NCBI GenBank assembly: GCA_964626505.1
Contig: CAZVFR010000010.1
Coordinates: 1 to 27,318 of the forward strand
Reading direction: 5' to 3'
Length of the DNA: 27,318 nucleotides
Origin: CAZUGA01 sp964626505
GTDB taxonomy: Bacteria; Pseudomonadota; Gammaproteobacteria; Methylococcales; UBA1147
Positions 1 through 7,319 of the stretch are shown one piece after another (within the stretch, counting starts at the first letter, position 1; every line of letters begins with the position of its first letter). The translations under genes were made by a program, and so were the position numbers. The notes under the pieces are model-generated. The model searched no databases. It saw only the letters and a list, made by a program, of their open reading frames with translations, and was not told where the DNA came from.

Positions 1-209
1 ATTACCAAATCTTTACCATCGATTTTAATATGCCCGGAATGAATGGAATAGAAGTCGCAAAAACGCTTAGACCTAAATTTCCAAGTGCAAAAATAGTTTT
101 ACTGACCGCCAACATTCAAGACAGCATCAGAAGACGGGCCGCGGCCATGGGCATTGATTTTATCGCCAAACCCATCACCGAAGAAAAAATTTCTGGATAT
201 GTTGCCTAA
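1..209 (+). CDS. Response regulator receiver domain, 3' part only (truncated by window edge)
   Basis: The reading frame is open from base 3 and ends at TAA 207-209, giving the last 68 or so residues of a CheY-like receiver domain. Visible landmarks are DFNMPGMNG, containing the phospho-acceptor aspartate of beta-3, then VLLTAN with the conserved Thr of beta-4, and DFIAKPIT with the conserved Lys-Pro of beta-5. The protein stops soon after the last helix, so it is probably a stand-alone receiver or one with its output domain at the N-terminus. The CheC/CheX-like gene starts 18 bases downstream on the same strand. This receiver is therefore a likely phosphatase substrate and operon partner. The family call is secure; which CheY-like role it has cannot be seen. 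Confidence 0.85.
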   Translation, partial: YQIFTIDFNMPGMNGIEVAKTLRPKFPSAKIVLLTANIQDSIRRRAAAMGIDFIAKPITEEKISGYVA

Positions 210-227
210 CATCAAGGAGCCGATGCA

Positions 228-842
228 ATGCTAAGCGACGAACAGAAAGATGCAATGGTCGAGATGCTTAATATCGGCATCGGTGCCGCTGCTGCCGCAC
301 TGAGTGAAATGGTTGATGATGAGGTCAAGCTATCGATTCCGGATGTCGAACTGCTGACACCGACAATCGGCGCTAAGATACTAAGCGATACCGTATCGAC
401 GTCAGTATCGGCCGTACATCAAGACTTCGACGGCCCTATTTGGGGTAAGGCCTTACTGTTTTTTCCAGAGAAAAAAAGTCTGGAACTGGTTCGCGCAGTA
501 TTGGGCGATTCCATGCCGATCGAAGTACTCGGCGAAATGGCGCAGGAAGGCATGACTGAAATTGGCAACGTCATTCTGAATGCCTGCCTAAGCAGTTTTG
601 CTGATATGTTTGGCCAACAAATTACCACCGGCACGCCTGAGTTTTTCAATGGTAATGTTGAAAACCTAGTTAAACTAAACTCAGAAAATCAGGATAATGA
701 CGAAACGTTGTTGCTTCTTAAAATGGAGTTCAACCTGAAACAAAAAGAAATTAACGGCTATATCAGTTTTCTGATGAGCATTGGTTCCATTCGCGCATTT
801 ATCGATGCCATTAGTAAGTACATGGGAGTCGAGCTAATTTAG
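228..842 (+). CDS. CheC/CheX-family CheY-P phosphatase
   Basis: This 204-residue soluble protein is probably a phosphatase acting on phosphorylated receiver domains. The CheC family signature D/S-x3-E-x2-N-x22-P is present exactly: D8, E12, N15 and P38. A second copy reads E111, N114 and P137, with the first acidic position shifted. Two active-site helices are typical of CheC and CheX. The start is supported by AAGGAG at 214-219, eight bases before ATG 228; the ATG at 223 is out of frame. The gene sits between a receiver gene and a GGDEF-EAL gene, so its substrate may be that receiver rather than the CheY 21 kb away. Whether it is closer to CheC or CheX cannot be settled by eye. Confidence 0.85.
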   Translation: MLSDEQKDAMVEMLNIGIGAAAAALSEMVDDEVKLSIPDVELLTPTIGAKILSDTVSTSVSAVHQDFDGPIWGKALLFFPEKKSLELVRAVLGDSMPIEVLGEMAQEGMTEIGNVILNACLSSFADMFGQQITTGTPEFFNGNVENLVKLNSENQDNDETLLLLKMEFNLKQKEINGYISFLMSIGSIRAFIDAISKYMGVELI

Positions 843-865
843 CAAGATCTCTATTAACGCCGCTA

Positions 866-3079
866 ATGAATAAAATGCTAAAACCAAAAAAACAGGACGC
901 TTTAGTACTCACTTCCGCAGAGCTAGGCAATGGTGCAAGTTTCGAGTCGATTTTCGATACTTGCGATTTCGGATTAATCGTACTGAATTCTGAATCCAGG
1001 GTTATTCAGTGGAACCATTGGATGCATAAATACACGGGCATTGATGAAACAGACGCCCTCAGCCAAAAGTTTGACAAGCTTTTCCCCAACAATACCAAAG
1101 GCAGCCTGGCTCGAGCCATAAATAACGCAATTCAGCGACATCAGGGATCGGTAATATCCCACAGTCTAAACCGACATCCCTTGCCTTTATTTAAATCAGA
1201 TCAATCCCTGATTCATCAACATACCATTGTCAAATCACTTTCCGACAATAGCCAGGACGTTTTCTGTGTTATTCAAGTCTTTGATATTTCTGCTGCTGTA
1301 ATACGCGACAAGCAATTGCAGAGTCAGGCTCAATCATTACAGAGCCTAACGGATAAATTGGTCCTCGAAAAAGAACAAGCTCAGGTTACACTTCAATCCA
1401 TTGCTGATGCCGTAATTACAACTGACGCCGATGGTAAGATTGTGATTATGAATAAAGTAGCGGAACAATTATGCGGTTGGGATTACCAAAGCGCTAAACA
1501 GCAGCCAATAGCGGAGATATTCAGGATAATCGATGATAAAACCCGCAAAACAGCGCCTAATCCAGCAATTTTCTGCTTGAATACCCGAAAAGAATCCGTT
1601 AATGATGCCGATCTGGTGCTGGTTGACCAGCATAATATTGAACGTGCCATCACCCAATCCGCTGCGCCGATTATCGGCAGCAACAACGAATTACTTGGCT
1701 CGGTTTTGGTGTTCAGAGATGTATCAGAATCTAGGCGTATAGCGGCACAGATGAACTGGCAGGCTAAACACGATGGTTTGACTGGTCTTCTCAATCGCAC
1801 GGAACTTGAGTCCCAGATGGAGCAGTTGCTGAAAAGTCCCCGCAAGGCTGACCAAACCCTGGTTTTTTTATACCTTGATCTCGACCAGTTTAAAGTAGTC
1901 AATGATACCCGCGGACATTCCGCGGGAGATGAACTACTGCGGCAATTATCAGATCTTCTACTGACTTGGCTGCGTGATGACGACCTTGTGGCCCGTCTTG
2001 GCGGTGATGAATTTGGTGTCGTGCTTAAAAGTTGTGACGCAACTGATGGTGTGCGTATTGCTAACAGTCTGAGGGAGAATATCGAACAATTCAGATTTGC
2101 TTGGCAAGAGCAAATTTTTGCAATCGGAGTGAGTATTGGATTGGTAGAATTCCGAACCGGGGGCGGGTCAATCGAAAGCATTCTCAGCGCAGCAGATTCA
2201 GCCTGTTATGCGGCTAAAGATTCAGGGCGCAACCGAGTCTGTGTTCACCAGCCGGAAAAAGATAATGCGTCGTCCCAGCAGCTCGAAATGCAATGGATTT
2301 CACGCATTCAATCAGCGCTGGATAACAACCTTTTTTGTTTGTATGTACAACGAATCGCGCCTATTTCGAATCATCCGAACAATAGAGAACACTATGAAGT
2401 GCTGGTGCGAATGCTGGATAGCGACGGTACAATCATTCCACCCGGTGCATTTATCCCGGCAGCAGAACGTTTTAACCTTATGACCCAGATTGATCGATGG
2501 GTTATTCGTGAACTGTTCCAATCGCTGGATGGTTTGAAAAGCTCGTTCAAAAACGCGATGCCGGTATTCAGCATTAACCTTTCCGGACCCTACCTGGACG
2601 GGGAAAAATTTCTCGGTGAAACTTTGCAGTTTCTAGACGAATTTAATGTAGCAGCAGAAAATATCTGTTTTGAAATAACCGAGACCGCGGCCATCGCTCA
2701 TCTGAAAAATGCCGTGCACTTTATAACCACATTGAAAGATCGCGGTTGTACCTTTGCTTTGGACGATTTTGGCAGCGGATTGTCTTCATTTGCTTACCTG
2801 AAGAATCTGCCTGTGGATTATCTTAAAATCGACGGTCATTTTGTTAAAGATATACACACGGACCCGGTTGATCGAGCCTTTGTTGAATCAATCAATCAAA
2901 TCGGTCATGTGATGGGATTACAGACCATCGCTGAATTTGTCGAGGACGAGAATATCCTAAAGCACCTGCGTGACATAGGCGTCGACTATGCCCAGGGCTA
3001 TGGCATTCATGTTCCGTGTCCACTCTCGGATTTCATTCCGCGGGAAGTCAGTACTACAGTAGCTGTTCAGGGAGCTTAA
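866..3079 (+). CDS. PAS-PAS-GGDEF-EAL c-di-GMP cyclase/phosphodiesterase
   Basis: This 737-residue protein makes and/or degrades c-di-GMP and shows no membrane segment. Domains in order are PAS (about 25-140), a short coiled linker (145-170), PAS (about 172-288), GGDEF (about 300-460) and EAL (about 475-725). The cyclase site is an intact GGDEF at 379-383 with an RxxD inhibitory site at 370-373, exactly five residues before it. In the EAL domain the signature reads EVLVR (E511), and the metal and catalytic positions look complete: N571, E603, D633-D634, K654, E690 and Q710. Both activities are therefore plausible. The gene starts 23 bases after the CheC-like stop. The Shine-Dalgarno sequence is weak; ATG 875 (codon 4) is an alternative start. 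Confidence 0.93.
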   Translation: MNKMLKPKKQDALVLTSAELGNGASFESIFDTCDFGLIVLNSESRVIQWNHWMHKYTGIDETDALSQKFDKLFPNNTKGSLARAINNAIQRHQGSVISHSLNRHPLPLFKSDQSLIHQHTIVKSLSDNSQDVFCVIQVFDISAAVIRDKQLQSQAQSLQSLTDKLVLEKEQAQVTLQSIADAVITTDADGKIVIMNKVAEQLCGWDYQSAKQQPIAEIFRIIDDKTRKTAPNPAIFCLNTRKESVNDADLVLVDQHNIERAITQSAAPIIGSNNELLGSVLVFRDVSESRRIAAQMNWQAKHDGLTGLLNRTELESQMEQLLKSPRKADQTLVFLYLDLDQFKVVNDTRGHSAGDELLRQLSDLLLTWLRDDDLVARLGGDEFGVVLKSCDATDGVRIANSLRENIEQFRFAWQEQIFAIGVSIGLVEFRTGGGSIESILSAADSACYAAKDSGRNRVCVHQPEKDNASSQQLEMQWISRIQSALDNNLFCLYVQRIAPISNHPNNREHYEVLVRMLDSDGTIIPPGAFIPAAERFNLMTQIDRWVIRELFQSLDGLKSSFKNAMPVFSINLSGPYLDGEKFLGETLQFLDEFNVAAENICFEITETAAIAHLKNAVHFITTLKDRGCTFALDDFGSGLSSFAYLKNLPVDYLKIDGHFVKDIHTDPVDRAFVESINQIGHVMGLQTIAEFVEDENILKHLRDIGVDYAQGYGIHVPCPLSDFIPREVSTTVAVQGA

Positions 3080-3111
3080 CTCTGTATTTGCACCGATTAC
3101 CTTTGGATAAC

Positions 3112-3126
3112 AAATCCGGGCTAGCT
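3112..3126 (+). repeat. Possible remnant of the 159-bp repeat, right end
   Basis: These 15 bases match 14 of 15 bases at 21781-21795, the right end and flank of the full repeat copy, including the CTAGCT that follows it. It lies in the 77-bp gap between two convergent genes. It is short enough that chance is possible. Confidence 0.3.
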
Positions 3127-3156
3127 GGCGTTATTTTTAGACTGCTTCGGTTTCGC

Positions 3157-3729
3157 CTATTGGCTATAAAAATGCCCAGCGGCATACAACCGTCCTCTCC
3201 AATAAACATTTTCCAGCGAGCTTATTGACACGCGTTTGCCCCGCGAAGGCGCATGGATAAAGTTGCGTTCGCCAATATAAATACCAACATGACTAAGGTT
3301 GGTAGCAATTTTAAAAAATAATAGATCGCCTGGTTGTATACGATCGATAGCAACCCTGACCGATTGCGAGAGTTGATTACGCGACATCCGCGGAACCGAA
3401 ATGCCCGCTTCCTGGTGCGCAAAATACACCAAGCCACTGCAATCAAAACCCCGCCGAGGCGATCTCCCACCCCAACGGTAGGGTTGGCCACGCATTGCGT
3501 AAGCCGTGTCGATGATAGATCTGCGTTGATCTTGCTGCGCTGGTGGGATGGATTCGTCGGCTAAAGATTCCGGGAGTTCAGTCCGGGTTGTAGAGCCTAC
3601 AGATATATCAGCCTGCGTTGTCGTCCTTACAGTACGTCCGCCGCACCCAGCCAGCATTGCAGCTAAGAGCAATACGGTTACCCAATGCGACAATCCTATA
3701 GAACTAGGCACCTCTACGCCCCCCTTCAA
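3157..3729 (-). CDS. NlpC/P60-family peptidoglycan endopeptidase, lipoprotein
   Basis: Probably a cell-envelope cysteine peptidase that cleaves peptide crosslinks or stems in peptidoglycan, related to MepS/MepH-type enzymes. A hydrophobic segment (about 17-28) leads into the lipobox LAGC with Cys29, so it should be lipidated. The NlpC/P60 domain spans about 72-186. The catalytic set is visible: Cys97 in FDCSGL, His147 in SHVGIY and His159 in FIHAPS. The first possible start is TTG at 3729. GTG at 3711 is an attractive alternative because a run of six G lies seven bases before it; it would shorten the protein by six residues. DUF5063-like and rubredoxin genes lie upstream on the same strand, with a 104-bp gap. 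Confidence 0.9.
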   Translation of the reverse strand: MKGGVEVPSSIGLSHWVTVLLLAAMLAGCGGRTVRTTTQADISVGSTTRTELPESLADESIPPAQQDQRRSIIDTAYAMRGQPYRWGGRSPRRGFDCSGLVYFAHQEAGISVPRMSRNQLSQSVRVAIDRIQPGDLLFFKIATNLSHVGIYIGERNFIHAPSRGKRVSISSLENVYWRGRLYAAGHFYSQ

Positions 3730-3833
3730 CTCACCATCTTAAGACTTTGGTAAACGCCATAAATCCAGGATGGATATAGGCAACATTTAACCCAAGTTAT
3801 CGCAATCCGTGAATTAAGGCAAAAATCAGTATT

Positions 3834-4472
3834 TCAATCCGTTTTGTACTGATTATCTACGCGCAGCGAAAATAGATGTTTCTGAGCATTGAGTAGATGC
3901 TGTCCCCAGTTTAAAACGTAGCCGGTCTGCCAGAGTCTCAATGCGTCCTGGTCTTCACCCTCATCTGAATTGAGCAAATTCAATCCACGCTTCAGTTCAA
4001 AATAGATATCGGAAAAATCACTTGCCAAACTACCTGTCGTCTCTTCCAGCAGCGAACTGGAATCGTATTCTAACCAGTACCGATCGTTATCTCCGAATCG
4101 GTCCTTGAGCTGGCAATACAGCTCGAAGCGATCTTCCAGGTCAGGTAAGGCAAAAAAACTGTATTCAATTTCCGACTCGTCAAGATAAGCCATGGACGCC
4201 TGGATCCGCGGCAATATACGCGCGGCATCCGCGAGCCACTGGTCGTTCTTATAGGTTTCCAAATGTTCAATGAGCAAACAATATTCCTTTGCCGCATTTA
4301 TCATTTGTTGTAGGTGGAAAAGAGTGTCAACCACGTTAATCTTATCTAGCGGCCAGGAAGTCAGTAATCGACTTAAGTATAGACAATCGGCCTCGTATTG
4401 GGAGGTAGTGTTCCATCCTAGGAAAAAACTTTCCCGCAATTTCAAACTGCTTGAGCAAGGTCTGAAACCCAA
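3834..4472 (-). CDS. DUF5063-like protein of unknown function
   Basis: Up to 212 residues, acidic and apparently all-helical, with no signal peptide or membrane segment. The C-terminal half has the pattern I associate with DUF5063: TGSLASDFSDIYFELKRGL, then an aromatic-rich segment with W and HLL before the end. That assignment is from memory of the family and is moderate. No function is known to me. The start is uncertain. An in-frame TGA lies two codons before TTG 4472, so the gene must begin at or after that codon; no ATG occurs near it, and TTG codons 11 and 13 are alternatives. No convincing ribosome site is visible. It follows the rubredoxin gene by 55 bases, so co-transcription is likely. 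Confidence 0.7.
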   Translation of the reverse strand: MGFRPCSSSLKLRESFFLGWNTTSQYEADCLYLSRLLTSWPLDKINVVDTLFHLQQMINAAKEYCLLIEHLETYKNDQWLADAARILPRIQASMAYLDESEIEYSFFALPDLEDRFELYCQLKDRFGDNDRYWLEYDSSSLLEETTGSLASDFSDIYFELKRGLNLLNSDEGEDQDALRLWQTGYVLNWGQHLLNAQKHLFSLRVDNQYKTD

Positions 4473-4527
4473 CCGCGCTCAAACCACAACTGGCCCGGAT
4501 TTTTCTCCAACAGATAAGATGATCGCG

Positions 4528-4716
4528 TTAACCTTCTCCGTTCAGCAATTTCGAAACCGTTGGAATTTTATCGAAATCTTCCTTTGAGGCGCCACAGTCA
4601 GGACACGTCCAACTACCGGGCACGTCTTCCCAACACGTTCCGGCCTTTATCCCCGAATTCGGCTCCCCTTGAGCCTGCTCGTATACGAATCCACACAATA
4701 CGCAGATGTATATCAT
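4528..4716 (-). CDS. rubA: Rubredoxin
   Basis: This 62-residue one-iron electron carrier has both Cys pairs of the [Fe(Cys)4] site: C5-x2-C8-G in YICVLCGF and C38-x2-C41-G in WTCPDCGA. The intervening GxKAGTxWEDVPGSW segment is typical. One oddity is an extra Cys28, where an Arg or similar residue is usual. The C-terminus runs about ten residues beyond the shortest rubredoxins. The start is well supported: GGAGGA lies seven bases upstream of the ATG. It is transcribed away from thiD. A rubredoxin gene divergent from thiD-thiE is, from memory, a common gammaproteobacterial arrangement. Confidence 0.95.
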   Translation of the reverse strand: MIYICVLCGFVYEQAQGEPNSGIKAGTCWEDVPGSWTCPDCGASKEDFDKIPTVSKLLNGEG

Positions 4717-4859
4717 CCGTCCTGTCCTCCAAATTACTGCTCAGTGGCAAAGCACCATGCTATGCTATTTTAAGGCACACCCTAGCGGATTAAACAAACT
4801 TTTATGGTAACTACTCAGCTACAAGTATTTTCCGCTCGCTGAATGATTATTTAATTTTT
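4717..4859. promoter_or_regulatory. Divergent intergenic region, rubredoxin / thiD
   Basis: These 143 bases separate two outward-facing genes and must hold promoters for both. I find no TPP riboswitch core (neither CTGAGA nor CTGATGA in the expected arrangement), which one might look for upstream of thiamine genes. Only poor sigma-70-like boxes are visible, so no exact promoter is called. Confidence 0.4.
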
Positions 4860-5651
4860 ATGTCTTGTACACCACCCGTAGTTCTTAGTATCTCAGGGCA
4901 CGATCCCAGTGGAGGAGCGGGGATTCAAGCGGATATTGAGGCGATTACGCAGCATGGTTGTCATGCTTGCAGCGTAATAACCGCGTTGACAATTCAAAAT
5001 ACGACCCGTTTCACAAAGATAATACCGCAATCAGCCAACCATATTTTAGAACAGATACGGGCTTTGTTTGATGACATCGACATCAGTGCAATCAAAATTG
5101 GCTTGCTAGGTTCTGAAGAAAATATCTACGCGGTGCACGAAGTTATCCAAACACACCCGCGTATCCCAGTCATCATTGATCCCGTCTTAGCTTCGGGTTT
5201 AGGCAACCGCCTCGTTAACGAGGCCCAAGTTAAAATTTTGCAATCAAAATTACTGCCTAATGCAACCGTGATAACGCCCAACAGTATTGAAGCCCGTACA
5301 TTGGCCGGTAACCAGGCATCGCTCAAGGATTGTGGCCTAAAGCTTCTCGCTACGGGCTGCAAAAATGTATTAATTACCGGGACGCACGAAATGGAGGAAA
5401 AGGTGATCAACTCTCTTTACCGCGATTCCGGGGTCATAGAATCGAGAACCTGGGATCGTTTACCCCACAGCTATCACGGTTCCGGCTGTACATTGGCATC
5501 CAGCATAGCCGCACTGATCGCGCTGGGGCACGACCCGGCATCGGCTGCCTGGGACGCCCAAGCCTACACTTGGAAGAGTCTAAAAAACGCGTACAAACCC
5601 GGCAAGGGGCAACATATCCCGCGGCGGCTGCTTGGATCGCACTATCGATGA
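4860..5651 (+). CDS. thiD: Hydroxymethylpyrimidine/phosphomethylpyrimidine kinase ThiD
   Basis: This 263-residue ribokinase-fold enzyme phosphorylates HMP and HMP-P to give HMP-PP, the pyrimidine half of thiamine. The N-terminal substrate motif GHDPSGGAGIQAD is intact. The central IDPVLASGLG stretch and the C-terminal anion-hole region HGSGCTLASSIAA match ThiD. The length fits the family. The stop codon overlaps the thiE start in an ATGA, so translation is probably coupled. The ribosome site before ATG 4860 is weak and AT-rich. Confidence 0.95.
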   Translation: MSCTPPVVLSISGHDPSGGAGIQADIEAITQHGCHACSVITALTIQNTTRFTKIIPQSANHILEQIRALFDDIDISAIKIGLLGSEENIYAVHEVIQTHPRIPVIIDPVLASGLGNRLVNEAQVKILQSKLLPNATVITPNSIEARTLAGNQASLKDCGLKLLATGCKNVLITGTHEMEEKVINSLYRDSGVIESRTWDRLPHSYHGSGCTLASSIAALIALGHDPASAAWDAQAYTWKSLKNAYKPGKGQHIPRRLLGSHYR

Positions 5652-6301
5652 CAACGCCATTCCCAAATTGCGGACTTTACGCGATTACCAATACACAAAA
5701 ATGGCCAGGCTCCAATATCCTGAGCGCTGTAGAAGGCGCAATCGAGGGCGGCGCCCAAGCCATCCAGTATAGGCAAATGCAGCACCCCACCGATATTTCC
5801 ACACTTAAAAAACTATTGACACTTTGTACAAGTCGGCAGGTGCCACTCATCATAAACGATGATGTTGCGTTAGCCATTGACCTTGGCGCTGATGGCGTAC
5901 ATTTGGGTAAAACTGACACCGGAATCGCAGATGCCAGGACACAGTTAGGCGACAGCCGAATTATTGGTGCTACATGTTACAACTCCACTGAGCTGGCTTA
6001 TAAAGCTCAGAACGAAGGAGCTACGTACGTCGCATTCGGAAGCTTTTTTCCATCCAAAACCAAACCTGGCGCAAGTCCCGCCGATATGGGTATATTGGCC
6101 GACTTGAAATTAAATATCCCAATCGTAGCGATAGGGGGGATCACACCCGAAAATGGTGGGGCACTGCTGGATGCGGGAGTCGACATGCTCGCGGTGATTG
6201 ACGGTGTTTTCGGTCGAATCGACCCCAAATCAGCCGCGACTGAGTACCGGCGACTATTCTCCGCACGGCGAAGTTCGAAAAGCTATACAATGAGCCCTTG
6301 A
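5648..6301 (+). CDS. thiE: Thiamine phosphate synthase ThiE
   Basis: This TIM-barrel enzyme joins HMP-PP and the thiazole phosphate to make thiamine phosphate. Visible family motifs are GLYAITN at the start, QYRQM (the usual QLR/QYR site), IINDD, GVHLG, the ATCYNS segment, YVAFGSFFPSKTK and the phosphate-binding AIGGITPEN. The frame is open much further upstream, but that stretch overlaps thiD. The correct start is ATG 5648, which overlaps the thiD stop and gives 217 residues, the usual length. The stop at 6299-6301 overlaps a possible TTG start of the next gene. Confidence 0.95.
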   Translation: MTTPFPNCGLYAITNTQKWPGSNILSAVEGAIEGGAQAIQYRQMQHPTDISTLKKLLTLCTSRQVPLIINDDVALAIDLGADGVHLGKTDTGIADARTQLGDSRIIGATCYNSTELAYKAQNEGATYVAFGSFFPSKTKPGASPADMGILADLKLNIPIVAIGGITPENGGALLDAGVDMLAVIDGVFGRIDPKSAATEYRRLFSARRSSKSYTMSP

Positions 6302-6354
6302 AACTTTCGGGAATGACCAAAGCACGTTGTAGTTTGGCGACTCAAACAAAACCG

Positions 6355-6822
6355 ATGGACGAAACAAGACGAATATTTATTAAGCGAGCAACATCTCTCA
6401 GCCTAATTAGTTTGGCGGCAACAGCCGGTCTAATCAGTCCAAATCTGGCAAAAGCCACTGATTTCAGGGCACCTTTCGACGCAACAGAAATCGACGATGC
6501 GCTGTCTAGTCTAGCAGCGGGAGTCAATATTGAAAATAGCGATAAAATTGAACTTAAAGTGCCAAAAGTAGCTGAAAACGGTGCACTGGTACCGATTACT
6601 GTATCTAGCTCTCTTAACAACGTTAAATCAATTACTGTATTCGCGGATAAAAACCCCAGACCTCTGGTGGCAAAGTTTGACTTTGGAGGGTATACCAACC
6701 CAGTTGTGGGCGCGCGTATAAAAATGGCTGAAACAAGTCACATCATCGTAATCTTGAGCGCGGAAAATCGACTCTACACAACGCGTAAACTGGTCAATGT
6801 CACGATTGGCGGCTGCGGTTAA
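6355..6822 (+). CDS. soxY: SoxY, thiosulfate-oxidation sulfur carrier subunit
   Basis: SoxY carries sulfur intermediates as a covalent adduct on a C-terminal cysteine in the periplasmic Sox pathway. The C-terminus reads IGGCG and then stops, so the swinging-arm Cys154 is present, although the usual final Gly of GGCGG is missing. The N-terminus is a twin-arginine signal: TRRIFIK, a hydrophobic stretch (about 13-29) and a likely AKA cleavage site near residue 34. I chose ATG 6355 because it gives a compact Tat signal (155 residues in all). TTG 6298, overlapping the thiE stop, and ATG 6313 are in frame and possible. No strong ribosome site decides between them. soxZ follows, but a 159-bp repeat separates the two. 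Confidence 0.9.
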   Translation: MDETRRIFIKRATSLSLISLAATAGLISPNLAKATDFRAPFDATEIDDALSSLAAGVNIENSDKIELKVPKVAENGALVPITVSSSLNNVKSITVFADKNPRPLVAKFDFGGYTNPVVGARIKMAETSHIIVILSAENRLYTTRKLVNVTIGGCG

Positions 6823-6830
6823 ACATCTAA

Positions 6831-6989
6831 CTCTGATTTCACACCTGAAGGCATGATGATCAACCAGAGATTAGTTTTCACAAGGAGATTTCCAATCAAG
6901 CAGAATATGGCCTGTCTTTCCAAGCTAAGAAAACTTTTTGTGGAAACAAACATCAAACGAGAGATTGTTATTCTGGTGAGAAACTTGGG
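6831..6989. repeat. 159-bp imperfect palindromic repeat, copy A (between soxY and soxZ)
   Basis: This copy aligns without gaps to 21631-21789; my manual count gives 122 of 159 identical positions (about 77%). Its inner arms, 6871-6893 and 6928-6950, are complementary at about 17 of 23 positions, more decayed than in copy B. It starts eight bases after the soxY stop and ends 11 bases before the soxZ ATG, so it fills nearly the whole intercistronic gap and would be transcribed. Confidence 0.85.
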
Positions 6990-7000
6990 TTGAGAGCACC

Positions 7001-7312
7001 ATGTCTAGTATTAAAATTCGTCTAAAACACATCAGAGGCAGCACCCGAGTCAGAACACTGATTGCCCACCCCATGGAAACCGGTCGACGGATCAACAAAA
7101 CTACGGGTGAAAGAATCCCACTGCACTTCATCGAAAAATTGACCGTTGATCATAACGACAATGTGATCGCAACCTGCTATCTCGCACCTGGGGTATCCAA
7201 AGACCCGTATTTTTCGTTTAGTTTCCGCGGAGGCGAATCAGGCGATACGGTAACTATAAGTTGGGAAGACAATCTCGGTCATAAAGACAAGGCAAAGGCA
7301 ACGCTAAAATAG
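7001..7312 (+). CDS. soxZ: SoxZ, thiosulfate-oxidation carrier subunit
   Basis: SoxZ is the partner that forms the SoxYZ heterodimer. The 103-residue protein has the usual all-beta pattern: IRLKHIRGSTRVRTLIAHPME, the TGRRINKTTGERIP segment, then the SFSFRGGESGD and ISWEDNLG stretches. It has no signal peptide of its own, consistent with export by piggy-backing on Tat-dependent SoxY. The ATG lies just downstream of repeat copy A, with only a weak GAGAG as possible ribosome site. soxA, soxX, soxB and soxCD are not in this window. Confidence 0.95.
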   Translation: MSSIKIRLKHIRGSTRVRTLIAHPMETGRRINKTTGERIPLHFIEKLTVDHNDNVIATCYLAPGVSKDPYFSFSFRGGESGDTVTISWEDNLGHKDKAKATLK

Positions 7313-7319
7313 ACCGCAC

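Noticed and set aside
1483..2181. Long antisense open frame within the GGDEF-EAL gene
   Set aside because: It is a shadow of a gene with strong domain evidence; its composition (Ser/Arg/Leu-rich) is typical of a reverse-frame artefact.
4717..4859. TPP riboswitch before thiD
   Set aside because: The conserved core segments are absent from this short region.
5330..5647. Upstream extension of the thiE frame
   Set aside because: It overlaps thiD, and its translation does not resemble any part of ThiE. ATG 5648 overlapping the thiD stop gives the family length.
6821..7000. Small protein gene in the soxY-soxZ gap
   Set aside because: No convincing frame is present; the sequence is explained by repeat copy A.
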